Shown here one piece after another: positions 36,852-46,483 of a DNA stretch of 64,000 bases. The first letter of the stretch is position 1. Each line of letters starts with the position of its first letter. The DNA lies in NCBI RefSeq assembly GCF_900111095.1, contig NZ_FOGB01000002.1, positions 235,405 to 299,404 of the forward strand, written 5' to 3'. This DNA comes from Amphritea atlantica. GTDB taxonomy: Bacteria; Pseudomonadota; Gammaproteobacteria; Pseudomonadales; Balneatricaceae. A program made the translations under genes and the position numbers. The notes beneath the pieces were generated by a model. The model searched no databases. It was given only the letters and a program-made list of their open reading frames with translations, and was not told the DNA's origin.

Positions 36852-39077
36852 ATGACAGAGCAGATAAACAAGCAGGCAGATGACGCAGCCACTGATCAGG
36901 CCGTATTGGAAGTCATAGAGGGGGCTGCTGAACAGGCGACGGAGCAGCGAGATCTCTCCAGTGAAGCCTCAATCGCCCTGGTTGAGAGCCGTGAAGCGAT
37001 TGCGGTGACCGAGCCGGTTGAAGAGCTGCCGCTGGACCTGAAAGCCCCCGAACTGTATATCAACCGTGAACTGAGTCATCTGCAGTTTAATATCCGGGTG
37101 CTGGAGCAGGCGCTGGACGAAAGCCATCCGTTGATGGAACGACTGATGTTCCTGCTGATCTTTTCCAGTAACCTGGACGAGTTCTTCGAGATTCGGGTCG
37201 CCGAACTGATGGCGCAGTTAAAGTATGGGCGGGAATCGGTCGGCCCCGATGCGTTGCACCCACAGGTGGTGATGAACCGGATCGGTGAGATCTGTAATGC
37301 GCAGGTGGAGCGACAGTACAAGATACTCAATGAGACGATCTTTCCGCAGCTGGAAAATGAAAATATTCACTTTCAGCGCCGTCGTGACTGGACCAATGAG
37401 CAGAAAGAGTGGATCCGGGTGTTTTTTGAAGAGAAAGTTCAGCCGGTGGTCAGCCCTATCGGTCTCGACCCGTCTCACCCTTTCCCCCGTCTGGTTAACA
37501 AGAGCCTCAACTTTATTGTTGAGCTGGATGGTAAGGATGCATTTGGCCGGGAGAGCGGCCTGGCGATTATCCCTGCGCCGCGCTCTCTGCCGCGTCTGAT
37601 CCGTCTGCCGGATAACCTCTGTGATGGCGGTGATAACCTCATCTTCCTCTCCTCGATCATCCATGAGTTTGCCGATGAGATGTTCCCGGGGATGAAAGTG
37701 GAGGGCTGTTATCAGTTCCGTATTACCCGTAATGCCGACCTCACCTTTGATTCTGAGGAGGTGGAGGATCTGGCCCGCACGTTACGGGGCGAACTACACT
37801 CCCGTAAATATGGTGCTGCCGTGCGTCTGGAGGTGGATAAGCGGACCCCTGAAAACCTGATCCGTTTTCTGTTGCGGGAGTTCAGTCTGGATGAAGCGCA
37901 CACCTACCGGGTTGATGGCCCGGTTAACCTGACCCGGATGATGGCGCTACGCGATCTGGTTGATTGCAAGCATCTGTGCTGGAAGCCCTTTACCCCTGGA
38001 ATGTCTGGCAGATATAAGCAGAAGAATATCTTTGATGTGCTGCGGCAGAAAGATCAGTTGCTGCATCATCCGTTCGAGTCATTCTCTCCGGTGGTTGATC
38101 TGCTGCGTCAGGCGGCTAAAGATCCCAAGGTGCTGGCAATTAAGCAGACACTTTATCGCACCGGTGTGAACTCCGATATTGTCGATGCACTGGTCGATGC
38201 CGCCCGCAGTGGTAAAGAGGTGACGGTGGTTATCGAACTGCGGGCCCGTTTCGATGAAGAGTCCAACCTGCAGCTGGCCAGCCGTCTGCAGGAAGCCGGG
38301 GCACTGGTGGTCTATGGTGTGGTGGACTTCAAAACCCACGCCAAGATGATGCTGGTGGTGCGTCGCGAAGAGGGCAAGCTGGTACGGTACGCGCATCTGG
38401 GCACCGGCAACTACCACTCCGGGACGGCGCGTCTTTATACCGATTACAGCTATATGACCAGTGATGCGGATGTTGGCGAGGATGTGCACAAGATCTTCCA
38501 GCAGCTTACCGGTATGGGCAAGATTCTGCGGCTGAAAAAGCTGCACAATGCGCCGTTCACCCTGCACTCACGCATGATTGAGATGATTGAGCGGGAAGCC
38601 AAACATGGTAAGCATGGGCATATCATCGTCAAAATCAATGGCCTCACCGAACCCCAGTTGATCCGGGCGCTTTATCAGGCCTCGCAGAAAGGGGTGAAGA
38701 TTGAGCTGATTGTGCGCGGTATGTGCCGGCTGCGTCCCGGAATTGAGGGGATCTCCGAGAATATCTCCGTACGCTCTATCATCGGTCGCTTCCTGGAACA
38801 TACCCGGGTTTACTACTTTGGCAATAAAGGTAAGCCTGATGTGCTCTGCTCCAGTGCCGACTGGATGGAGCGCAATATGCTTAACCGGGTTGAAACTGGC
38901 TTTCCGCTGACCGGAAAACTGGCGGAGCGGGTTAAGTCGGACCTGGATCTCTATCTGGCGGACAACAGCCGCAGCTGGATGTTGCACTCCGATGGTAGCT
39001 ATACGCTCAATAAGCCCGAGGAGGGGGAAGAACTGGTCAGCGCTCAGGAAACCCTGCTGGGTCAGTTTGGCAGCTGA
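36852..39077 (+). CDS. ppk1: Polyphosphate kinase 1
   Basis: This 741-residue enzyme makes polyphosphate from ATP. The core begins near residue 68 with [12 protein letters not shown]. The active-site histidine is in [18 protein letters not shown] (near 515-532), and the second phospholipase-D-like domain contains [16 protein letters not shown]. The first 65 residues are an acidic, Ala/Glu-rich extension not found in E. coli Ppk. The start at 36852 has GGGGG 5 bases upstream; TTG and ATG codons further 5' have none. No ppx gene follows. Confidence 0.95.
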   Translation: MTEQINKQADDAATDQAVLEVIEGAAEQATEQRDLSSEASIALVESREAIAVTEPVEELPLDLKAPELYINRELSHLQFNIRVLEQALDESHPLMERLMFLLIFSSNLDEFFEIRVAELMAQLKYGRESVGPDALHPQVVMNRIGEICNAQVERQYKILNETIFPQLENENIHFQRRRDWTNEQKEWIRVFFEEKVQPVVSPIGLDPSHPFPRLVNKSLNFIVELDGKDAFGRESGLAIIPAPRSLPRLIRLPDNLCDGGDNLIFLSSIIHEFADEMFPGMKVEGCYQFRITRNADLTFDSEEVEDLARTLRGELHSRKYGAAVRLEVDKRTPENLIRFLLREFSLDEAHTYRVDGPVNLTRMMALRDLVDCKHLCWKPFTPGMSGRYKQKNIFDVLRQKDQLLHHPFESFSPVVDLLRQAAKDPKVLAIKQTLYRTGVNSDIVDALVDAARSGKEVTVVIELRARFDEESNLQLASRLQEAGALVVYGVVDFKTHAKMMLVVRREEGKLVRYAHLGTGNYHSGTARLYTDYSYMTSDADVGEDVHKIFQQLTGMGKILRLKKLHNAPFTLHSRMIEMIEREAKHGKHGHIIVKINGLTEPQLIRALYQASQKGVKIELIVRGMCRLRPGIEGISENISVRSIIGRFLEHTRVYYFGNKGKPDVLCSSADWMERNMLNRVETGFPLTGKLAERVKSDLDLYLADNSRSWMLHSDGSYTLNKPEEGEELVSAQETLLGQFGS

Positions 39078-39147
39078 CAGGCACTCTTCAGCGGCGCTAT
39101 TTCTTTACTGTTTTTTTACCTCTCAGTCTCTCATCTTTGCTTACCTG

Positions 39148-39180
39148 CAGAGCCTCCGGTAACGGGGCTCTGTTGTTTCT
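39148..39180 (+). terminator. Intrinsic terminator after ppk
   Basis: CAGAGCC and GGCTCTG form the base of a stem with CCG/CGG above it, a one-base bulge and a GTAA loop, followed by TTGTTT. It lies 70 bases after ppk. The rest of the 299-base gap before the ABC transporter shows no gene and no promoter I would defend. Confidence 0.7.
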
Positions 39181-39376
39181 CGTTCTATTTTTGTTTGCTT
39201 CCGTGTCTTTTTTGTGGACAATTGACTGATTCAATTAAGTTTCTGATAGGAAACATGCGTGATAGCGGCAGTGGATCCTGCTGACACTCCAGTCAATCCA
39301 TTGACCCGTTGAGTGCTATCCTTCACGTTATTAACCGTTACCCACGGAACAATAAGAACCAGACGGAAGCCTGATC

Positions 39377-40150
39377 ATGGCGAATGCCCCAACAGCCCTG
39401 GTGCTGAAAGATATCCATAAATCCTACGGCGACCTTGCGGTGCTGAAGGGGGTCTCCCTGACCGCTTATGATGGTGATGTTATCTCAATACTGGGCTCCA
39501 GTGGCTCGGGAAAAAGTACCCTGCTTCGCTGTATTAATCTGCTGGAAAACCCCAGTCAGGGTGAGATTACCGTGGGCGATGAAAGCCTCGCACTGAAACC
39601 CGCAAAAGATGGCAACCTGGTTGCTGCAAACCGCAAACAGCTGGAACGACTGCGTTCGCGCATCGGATTTGTGTTTCAGAACTTTAATCTCTGGCCCCAT
39701 AAAACCATTCTGGAAAATATCATCGAAGCGCCGGTTCAGGTGCTGAAACAACCTAAGGCCGAGGCGATCACCCGGGCAGAGCAGTTGCTTGAGAAGGTTG
39801 GTCTGGCGGATAAGCGTAATGCCTACCCGGACAATCTCTCCGGCGGTCAGAAGCAGCGGGTGGCGATTGCCCGGACGCTGGCGATGGACCCACAGGTTCT
39901 GCTGTTCGATGAGCCAACTTCTGCGCTGGACCCGGAGCTGGTAAACGAGGTGTTAGCGGTGATGAAAGAGCTGGCAGAAGAGGGGCGTACCATGCTGATC
40001 GTGACCCATGAGATGCGTTTTGCCAAAGATGTATCCAGTCAGGTGATCTTTCTGCACCAGGGACAGATCGAAGAGATGGGCCCGCCGGATCAGGTGTTTA
40101 ACCACCCGAAATCAAAGCGGGTACAGGAATTTATAGCCAGTCACAGCTAA
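39377..40150 (+). CDS. Polar amino acid ABC transporter, ATPase
   Basis: This 257-residue protein is a HisP/GlnQ-type ATPase. Walker A is GSSGSGKST (about 40-48), the signature [12 protein letters not shown] (about 154-165) and Walker [13 protein letters not shown]. The [16 protein letters not shown] insert is typical of HisP-like proteins. GGAAGCCTGATC precedes the ATG. It heads a set of four genes in the order ATPase, binding protein, two permeases. Confidence 0.95.
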   Translation: MANAPTALVLKDIHKSYGDLAVLKGVSLTAYDGDVISILGSSGSGKSTLLRCINLLENPSQGEITVGDESLALKPAKDGNLVAANRKQLERLRSRIGFVFQNFNLWPHKTILENIIEAPVQVLKQPKAEAITRAEQLLEKVGLADKRNAYPDNLSGGQKQRVAIARTLAMDPQVLLFDEPTSALDPELVNEVLAVMKELAEEGRTMLIVTHEMRFAKDVSSQVIFLHQGQIEEMGPPDQVFNHPKSKRVQEFIASHS

Positions 40151-40224
40151 GCTTTTGCTCGAAGACTGGTGTAAACAACGTAAGTTTTTGCTGAATTAAT
40201 GCAATGAGTGAAGGGAAATAGATA

Positions 40225-40983
40225 ATGAATATACCTAAAGCGTTTGCCACAGCCGCTCTGATTGCCGCCAGCCTGCTGACCGCTCAGCTGGCAACTGCCG
40301 GTGATAAGATCCGTATCGCCACAGAGGGGGCATACTCACCGTTTAATATGGTGGATTCCAATGGTGAGCTGATCGGCTTTGATGTCGACATTGCCAAAGC
40401 GCTCTGTGCACAGATGCAGGCTGACTGCGAGATTGTTGCGCAGGACTGGGACGGCATTATTCCGGGTCTGCGGGCACGTAAATATGATGCGATTATTGCA
40501 TCGATGTCGATTACCGAGGAACGTATGCGGGTGGTCGATTTTTCTGAGAAGTACTACTCCAATGTTCTGGCGTTTGTGACTCCGCAGGGGAGTGATCTCG
40601 AGGTCACTAAAGAGGGCCTTAAAGGTAAAACGGTAGGGGCTCAGCGGGCCACCATTGCCGGCCAGTATCTGGAAGATAATCTCGGTGATGTGGTTAATGT
40701 GAAGCTCTATGACACCCAGGACAACGCCTATCTGGACCTGTCCACCGGACGTCTGGATGCCCTGCTGTCAGATAAGTTCCCCGCCTATGACTGGTTGCGT
40801 TCCGATGATGGTAAAGGTTTTGCCTTCAACGGGGATGATATCGATATCAATGATGAGATCGGTATCGCCGTGCGCAAGGGTGACCCACTGAAAGACAAGT
40901 TCAGCGCCGCGATTAAGGCGATTGTTGCCGACGGTACCTACGCCAAGATCAACGAGAAGTACTTCCCGTTTTCGATCTATTAA
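40225..40983 (+). CDS. Polar amino acid ABC transporter, periplasmic binding protein
   Basis: This 252-residue protein has a signal peptide ending at about LATA/GDK (residue 25) and a HisJ/ArgT-type fold: IRIATEGAYSPFNMVD, then LIGFDVDIAKALC, and DWDGIIPGLRARKYDAIIASMSIT. The ligand is probably Lys/Arg/Orn/His by family. AAGGGAAAT precedes the ATG. A strong stem-loop follows the stop and probably makes this gene more abundant than the permease genes. Confidence 0.94.
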   Translation: MNIPKAFATAALIAASLLTAQLATAGDKIRIATEGAYSPFNMVDSNGELIGFDVDIAKALCAQMQADCEIVAQDWDGIIPGLRARKYDAIIASMSITEERMRVVDFSEKYYSNVLAFVTPQGSDLEVTKEGLKGKTVGAQRATIAGQYLEDNLGDVVNVKLYDTQDNAYLDLSTGRLDALLSDKFPAYDWLRSDDGKGFAFNGDDIDINDEIGIAVRKGDPLKDKFSAAIKAIVADGTYAKINEKYFPFSIY

Positions 40984-41013
40984 TGGCCTGTCAGGCAACT
41001 GTTTCTGTAACCG

Positions 41014-41040
41014 GGGCCGGCGCTGACCGGCCCGTTTTTT
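41014..41040 (+). terminator. Intra-operon terminator-like stem-loop after the binding protein gene
   Basis: GGGCCGG (41014-41020) pairs with CCGGCCC (41027-41033) and is followed by GTTTTTT. It lies between the binding protein and the first permease on the same strand, only 12 bases before the permease ATG. Partial termination here would give excess binding protein. Confidence 0.85.
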
Positions 41041-41051
41041 AGGCGAACTTC

Positions 41052-41744
41052 ATGGACTTGCAAGGCTTTGGCCATCTGCTGCTCTCCGGTACCTGGATCA
41101 CCATCCAGCTGGCGCTGTCCAGCTTACTGGTAGGGCTGGTGCTGGGTTTGACGGGGGCGGCGGCTAAGCTGTCTAAAAACCGTATTGCCCGTTGGCTGGC
41201 CACCGGTTATACCACGCTGGTGCGGGGACTGCCGGAGCTATTGCTGGTATTAACGATCTATTTTGGTGGCTCCCAGCTGTTGATGTGGATCGCGGGTGGC
41301 TTTGGTTATACCGAATATATCGAGATAGGGCCATTTGTGGCCGGGGTTGCAGCGCTGTCGATCGCCTTTGGTGCCTATGCCACCGAGGTGTTCCGGATGG
41401 CGATGATGGAGATTCCCAAAGGCCAGTGGGAATCGGGTTTAGCCTGTGGCATGAGTACCCCTCGGACCTTTTTCCGGATTATCCTGCCGCAGGTCTGGCG
41501 TCTGGCGATCCCCGGACTGGGCAATCTGTTTCAGGTGCTGCTCAAGGATACCGCGCTGGTGTCAGTGGTGGGTCTGAACGATATCATGCGCCAGTCTCAG
41601 GTAGCTATCAGCTCCACCAAGGAACCGTTTACCTTCTTTATGGTCGCCGCGTTTATCTATCTGTTACTGACGGCCGCCACCACCGGATTTACCATGTTTA
41701 TGGAGCGGCTTGCTAATCCGGCAGCCAGGGGGAACCGCGGATGA
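41052..41744 (+). CDS. Polar amino acid ABC transporter, permease (HisQ type)
   Basis: This 230-residue protein has five hydrophobic segments. The permease motif (EAA loop) is GQWESGLACGMSTPRTFFRI near 128-147. TTLVRGLPELLLVL is the HisQ/GlnP signature for the first cytoplasmic loop. It overlaps the second permease by four bases (ATGA). Confidence 0.94.
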   Translation: MDLQGFGHLLLSGTWITIQLALSSLLVGLVLGLTGAAAKLSKNRIARWLATGYTTLVRGLPELLLVLTIYFGGSQLLMWIAGGFGYTEYIEIGPFVAGVAALSIAFGAYATEVFRMAMMEIPKGQWESGLACGMSTPRTFFRIILPQVWRLAIPGLGNLFQVLLKDTALVSVVGLNDIMRQSQVAISSTKEPFTFFMVAAFIYLLLTAATTGFTMFMERLANPAARGNRG

Positions 41745-42493
41745 CCTGGGAATGGGATGTTATCTGGAAATATTTTCCCCGCTTGCTGGAGGGTGCCTGG
41801 CTGACGATGGAGCTGGTGCTGATCTCCGGCCTGATCGGTATTGCTTTGGCGATACCGCTGTCATTAATGCGGGCATCAACGCGTCCCTGGGTTAAGGCGC
41901 TGCCGTTTGCCTATATCTATTTTTTCCGTGGTACACCACTGCTGGTGCAGATCTTTCTGGTGTATTACGGTGCCTCGCAGTTTGAAGCGGTGCGTGAGTC
42001 GGTTTTCTGGCCGATGCTCAGGCAACCCTACTGGTGTGCCATTATCGCCTTCAGCCTGAACACGGCTGCCTACAGTGCCGAGCTGTTTCGCAGCGCTATT
42101 CAGGCGATCCCTACCGGCGAGATAGAAGCCGCAGAAGCGATGGGGATGAGTAAAACGATCCAGATCCGACGGATCATCCTGCCCAGGGCCTTTGGTATCG
42201 CGCTGCCAGCCTATGGCAATGAGGTGATTCTGATGCTCAAGGGCAGTGCCCTGGCCAGCACCATCACCCTGCTTGATCTGACCGGCATGGCACGCACGAT
42301 TATCGCCCGCACCTATACTCCGCTGGAGATGTTTCTCGCTGCCGGGGTGGTCTATCTGGCGATCAGTGCGCTGATTATTGCGCTGTTCCGCTTTATGGAG
42401 TATCGCTTTAACCGCTACCAGTACTATCACCACAGCGATACGCCTGCCGACCTCGACCCGCAGCTGCGGGACCCCCATATCGATCTGAAGTAA
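41741..42493 (+). CDS. Polar amino acid ABC transporter, permease (HisM type)
   Basis: This 250-residue protein has five hydrophobic segments, the YFFRGTPLLVQIFLVYYG segment (about 65-82) and the EAA loop GEIEAAEAMGMSKTIQIRRI (about 127-146). It pairs with the preceding permease in a HisQM-type transporter. The C-terminus is hydrophilic with several Tyr, His and Asp. Confidence 0.94.
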   Translation: MTWEWDVIWKYFPRLLEGAWLTMELVLISGLIGIALAIPLSLMRASTRPWVKALPFAYIYFFRGTPLLVQIFLVYYGASQFEAVRESVFWPMLRQPYWCAIIAFSLNTAAYSAELFRSAIQAIPTGEIEAAEAMGMSKTIQIRRIILPRAFGIALPAYGNEVILMLKGSALASTITLLDLTGMARTIIARTYTPLEMFLAAGVVYLAISALIIALFRFMEYRFNRYQYYHHSDTPADLDPQLRDPHIDLK

Positions 42494-42514
42494 CCTGAAG
42501 GCCGGTGCAGCGGG

Positions 42515-43378
42515 TCAGTTCAGAAAATCCGCGATCAGTTGTGGATAACCGGCCCGGTAGTCGGGGTATCTGAAGCGGTAGCCACTCTGTTGCAACAGGG
42601 TATTGCGGCAGCGTTTACTGCCAATAGTACGGCGTGCTGACCTCTCGGTGATAGTAACCCCCAGTTGTTGCGCCAGCCAGTCACTGACCTCATGTAGTGG
42701 TGCCGGCCGGTTATCGCTGGCCAGATAGACCGGCCTGAGCGGTTGTTGCCGGGATAGCTGCCAGAGGTGTTGCAGCACCCCGACGCAATCGTCCCGGTGG
42801 ATCCGGTTGCTGTAGCGCGGGGGCTCTGCGGGGTAACCGATACCACGGCTGACCTGACTCAGCATGTAGTTGCGGCCGGGACCATAGATGCCGCTGAAAC
42901 GAACAACCGATGCGGGAATGCCGCTGTTCAGGGCGACCTGTTCTGCTTCCAGCATAATTCTGCCGGAGAAATTATCCGGTTCGGTGGCGCTGTTCTCATC
43001 CACCCATTCATCATTCTGCTGATGGTAGACCGCAGTACTGGAGATAAAAAACAGCTGGCGGGGATGGATGCCCTGCTGCTGTAACGCCTCAAGCAGGTTG
43101 CGCAGACCGGTGCTGTATGCCTGGCGGTAGACCGATTCATCCCGCGCTCCGGCGGCCACCACATAGAAAACCGTGTCCAGCTGTTGCGGCAGGTTAATAA
43201 GCGTGTCAGGCTGACCCAGGTCAGCCGCAATTCCTTGGATACCCGGGGGCAGCTGGTTTATATTACGTCGCAGGCCAAATACCTGACACCCTGCGGTTAT
43301 CAGGTTCAGCCCCAACTGGCTGCCCACATCACCGCAGCCGGCAATCAGGACCTGATGCCTGTTTAACTTATGCTTCAA
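42515..43378 (-). CDS. SDR-family NAD(P)-binding protein (YeeZ-like)
   Basis: This 287-residue protein has an N-terminal Rossmann motif GCGDVGSQLG (14-23) and the extended-SDR pair of ISSTAVYHQ (about 112-120) with FSGIYGPGRN (about 161-170). It resembles YeeZ/YbjT-type nucleotide-sugar epimerase relatives, but the Tyr-x3-Lys motif is not clear, so catalysis is uncertain. The start is TTG: AGGA lies 8 bases upstream and no ATG is available before the Rossmann motif. Confidence 0.82.
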   Translation of the reverse strand: MKHKLNRHQVLIAGCGDVGSQLGLNLITAGCQVFGLRRNINQLPPGIQGIAADLGQPDTLINLPQQLDTVFYVVAAGARDESVYRQAYSTGLRNLLEALQQQGIHPRQLFFISSTAVYHQQNDEWVDENSATEPDNFSGRIMLEAEQVALNSGIPASVVRFSGIYGPGRNYMLSQVSRGIGYPAEPPRYSNRIHRDDCVGVLQHLWQLSRQQPLRPVYLASDNRPAPLHEVSDWLAQQLGVTITERSARRTIGSKRCRNTLLQQSGYRFRYPDYRAGYPQLIADFLN

Positions 43379-43431
43379 AGTGCTTATCCTGTTTCAGGTT
43401 GAGTCGGTATCATAACAAAGGAAAGCCCCGC

Positions 43432-44340
43432 ATGACTCTTACTGAGTTACGTTACATTGTTACCCTGGCGCAGGAACAACATTTCGGCCGCGCTGCCGAG
43501 CGCTGTTTTGTCAGCCAGCCAACCCTGAGTATCGCGGTTAAAAAGCTCGAGGATGAGCTGGGTACTGCACTGTTTGAACGCAGTAAACATGCGGTCCGGG
43601 TCACCCCGGTGGGGCAGAAAGTTGTGCGTCAGGCGCAGACCGTGCTGGAACAGGCTGAGTCGATCAAGGATCTGGCTCAGGAGGGTAAAGATCAGCTGGC
43701 CAGCCCGCTGCGGGTTGGCGCGATCTATACCATTGGCCCCTACCTGTTTCCCCAGTTGGTACCCGAGCTGCAGAAGCGGGCACCGAAAATGCCGCTCTAC
43801 ATCGAAGAGAATTTCACCGAAAATCTGCGCCCCAAGATTCGCAATGGCGAGCTGGACGCGATCATTGTGGCGCTGCCGTTCGATGAGCCGGATATCCTTA
43901 CCCGGCCGCTCTACGATGAACCCTTTATGATGCTGCTGCCCAGGGACCATCCGCTGGCAGGAAAAGAGCAGATCGATAGTCAGACCCTGCATGAGCAGGA
44001 CCTGCTACTGCTGGGCGAGGGCCACTGCTTCCGCGATCAGGTGCTGGAAGCCTGCCCGACCCTCTCCAGTCACGCCTCTGATAAGCATACCATTACTGAG
44101 GGCAGCTCACTTGAGACGATCCGCATGATGGTCGCCTCAGGCCTGGGCGCCAGTGTGGTCCCCAGATCGGCTACGGGTGGTTATTATCAGTCAGACATGG
44201 TGGTTACCAAGCCGTTTAAAGCTCCTCCTCCGGTGCGCACCGTGGGGCTTGCCTGGCGTGCCAGTTTCCCCCGCCCCCAGGCGATCGATCTGCTGATTGA
44301 GTCGCTTAACAGCTGTCCGGTTGCGGATCATCACAGCTGA
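43432..44340 (+). CDS. oxyR: OxyR, peroxide-sensing LysR regulator
   Basis: This 302-residue regulator starts MTLTELRYIVTLAQEQHFG, nearly as in Pseudomonas OxyR, with the helix-turn-helix at about 18-37. Redox cysteines are Cys199 in GEGHCFRDQ and Cys208, the positions used in E. coli OxyR. The ATG at 43432 has AAGGAAAG upstream; an earlier in-frame start is unsupported. It is followed 1 base later by recG; the oxyR-recG pair is known in Pseudomonas. A second OxyR-like gene lies beside ahpC. Confidence 0.95.
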   Translation: MTLTELRYIVTLAQEQHFGRAAERCFVSQPTLSIAVKKLEDELGTALFERSKHAVRVTPVGQKVVRQAQTVLEQAESIKDLAQEGKDQLASPLRVGAIYTIGPYLFPQLVPELQKRAPKMPLYIEENFTENLRPKIRNGELDAIIVALPFDEPDILTRPLYDEPFMMLLPRDHPLAGKEQIDSQTLHEQDLLLLGEGHCFRDQVLEACPTLSSHASDKHTITEGSSLETIRMMVASGLGASVVPRSATGGYYQSDMVVTKPFKAPPPVRTVGLAWRASFPRPQAIDLLIESLNSCPVADHHS

Positions 44341-44341
44341 T

Positions 44342-46423
44342 ATGAACGAGCGTTCCCTCGCGCAACTCCCGGTCACTGAGCTGAAAGGGGTCGGGGCTGC
44401 ATTGCAGCAGAAGCTGGAAAAACTGGATATTTACACCCTCCAGGATCTGCTGTTCCATCTGCCCCTGCGTTATCAGGATCGTACCCGGATTATGCCGATC
44501 GGAGGTCTGCGTCCCGGTGACGAGGGAGTGATTGAAGGTGAGGTGAAAGCGGCTGATATCGCGATGGGGCGGCGCCGCAGTCTGGTGTGCCGTTTGCAGG
44601 ATGGCAGTGGCACGATCACCCTGCGCTTTTTTCATTTTTCGGCGGCACAGAAAAATAATCTCAAAACCGGCACCCGGATCCGCTGCTTCGGCGAGGTACG
44701 CACCGGTGCCAGCGGTCTGGAGATCTATCACCCTGAATATCGGCGGGTAGATGACACCGTGATCACACCGGTTGAAGCGTCGCTGACACCGATCTATCCC
44801 ACTACCGAAGGGCTCAATCAGGCCCGCCTGAGAACGCTGACCGATGGCGCACTGGAATATCTGGCGAACGGCTCGCTGACGGAACTGATTCCGGAACACC
44901 TGCGCCAGCAGTGGCGTCTGCCGCCGCTGAATGATGCGGTTAATTACCTGCACCGTCCGCCGGTGGATGCGGATCAGGCGCAGCTGCTTGACGGTTATCA
45001 CCCGGCGCAGCGTCGGCTGGCCTTTGAGGAACTGCTGGCGCACCACCTGTCGCTGCTGAAACTGCGTCAGCGTGCACGCCAGTCAGGGGCGCCGACACTG
45101 GTGGCGGATGGCCGCTACCGCCAGCGCTTTGTGCAACAGTTACCGTTCCCGCTGACCGGCGCTCAGCAACGGGTCAGTGAAGAGATCGCCGCCGATCTGT
45201 CACAGCCCTACCCGATGCTGCGGCTGGTGCAGGGCGACGTCGGTTCCGGTAAAACCGTAGTCGCAGCCCTGGCCGCACTGCAGGCGGTGGAAGGGGGTTA
45301 TCAGGCGGCGGTGATGGCGCCCACCGAGATTCTGGCGGAGCAGCACTTTATCAGCTTCAGCAGCTGGCTGGAGCCGCTAGGGCTTAACGTTGCCTGGCTG
45401 GCGGGTAAACTGAAAGGTAAAAAACGTCAGGCTCAGCTGGAGGTCATCGAGGATGGTTCGGCACAGGTGGTGGTGGGTACCCATGCGCTGTTTCAGGATG
45501 AGGTCAGGTTTGCCAACCTCGGTCTGGTGGTGGTTGACGAGCAGCATCGCTTCGGAGTGCATCAGCGACTGGCATTGCGGGAGAAGGGGCGCACCGATCA
45601 TCGTGCTCCCCATCAGTTGATTATGACCGCTACGCCGATCCCCCGTACCCTGACTATGAGTGCGTATGCTGATCTGGACTGCTCTGTCATCGACGAACTG
45701 CCGCCGGGACGCACGCCGGTCAGCACGGTAGTGATCTCTGATCAGCGCCGTCCCGAAGTGGTGCAAAGGGTTAGCGATGCCTGTGGTCAGGGGCGGCAGG
45801 TTTACTGGGTCTGCACCCTGATTGAAGAGTCTGAAGCGTTGCAGTGTCAGGCGGCTGAGGTGACCGCAGAGGAGCTGCGCGAGGCGTTGCCGGAGCTGCG
45901 TATAGGTCTGATTCACGGGCGCATGAAACCTGCTGAAAAAGCCGGAATTATGGCCAGTTATAAAGCGGCTGAGCTGGATCTGCTGGTGGCGACAACGGTA
46001 ATTGAGGTGGGGGTGGATGTGCCCAACGCCTCGGTGATGATTATTGAAAACCCGGAACGGCTGGGGCTGGCGCAGTTGCATCAGTTGCGGGGACGTGTGG
46101 GGCGGGGATCGGTCGAGAGTTTTTGTCTGCTGATGTATCATGCTCCTTTGTCGCAACAGGGGCGTGAACGGCTGGCGGTGATGCGCGAAACCACCGATGG
46201 TTTCCGGATTGCCGAAAAAGACCTCGAGCTGAGAGGCCCGGGCGAGGTGCTGGGCACCCGTCAGACCGGTATGATGTCGTTTAAGGTTGCCGACCTGCAG
46301 CGGGATGCGGATCTGCTGACCCGGGTGAAACAGGTTGCCGGTCAGCTTGCCGCTGACCCGCAACTCAGCGATGCCATTATTCAGCGCTGGCTGGGGCGTG
46401 ATGAGCAATACGCGGCAGTATAA
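44342..46423 (+). CDS. recG: RecG, ATP-dependent DNA helicase
   Basis: This 693-residue helicase, the same length as E. coli RecG, reverses stalled replication forks. The wedge (OB) domain is at about 50-150. Walker A GDVGSGKT is near 298, the DEQH box near 399, TATPIPRTL near 424 and GRVGRG near 587. The ATG at 44342 gives the standard length and follows the oxyR stop by one base, so coupling is likely; an upstream frame overlaps oxyR. Confidence 0.96.
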   Translation: MNERSLAQLPVTELKGVGAALQQKLEKLDIYTLQDLLFHLPLRYQDRTRIMPIGGLRPGDEGVIEGEVKAADIAMGRRRSLVCRLQDGSGTITLRFFHFSAAQKNNLKTGTRIRCFGEVRTGASGLEIYHPEYRRVDDTVITPVEASLTPIYPTTEGLNQARLRTLTDGALEYLANGSLTELIPEHLRQQWRLPPLNDAVNYLHRPPVDADQAQLLDGYHPAQRRLAFEELLAHHLSLLKLRQRARQSGAPTLVADGRYRQRFVQQLPFPLTGAQQRVSEEIAADLSQPYPMLRLVQGDVGSGKTVVAALAALQAVEGGYQAAVMAPTEILAEQHFISFSSWLEPLGLNVAWLAGKLKGKKRQAQLEVIEDGSAQVVVGTHALFQDEVRFANLGLVVVDEQHRFGVHQRLALREKGRTDHRAPHQLIMTATPIPRTLTMSAYADLDCSVIDELPPGRTPVSTVVISDQRRPEVVQRVSDACGQGRQVYWVCTLIEESEALQCQAAEVTAEELREALPELRIGLIHGRMKPAEKAGIMASYKAAELDLLVATTVIEVGVDVPNASVMIIENPERLGLAQLHQLRGRVGRGSVESFCLLMYHAPLSQQGRERLAVMRETTDGFRIAEKDLELRGPGEVLGTRQTGMMSFKVADLQRDADLLTRVKQVAGQLAADPQLSDAIIQRWLGRDEQYAAV

Positions 46424-46483
46424 CCCCGGTTCCCCCGATATTGACTGACAAACCCCGTTAACACTTTATTGAAAGAGTTCTAT

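Noticed and set aside
45377-46408. 343-residue open frame on the minus strand
   Set aside because: It is opposite recG, whose helicase motifs are complete; the product has no recognisable features.
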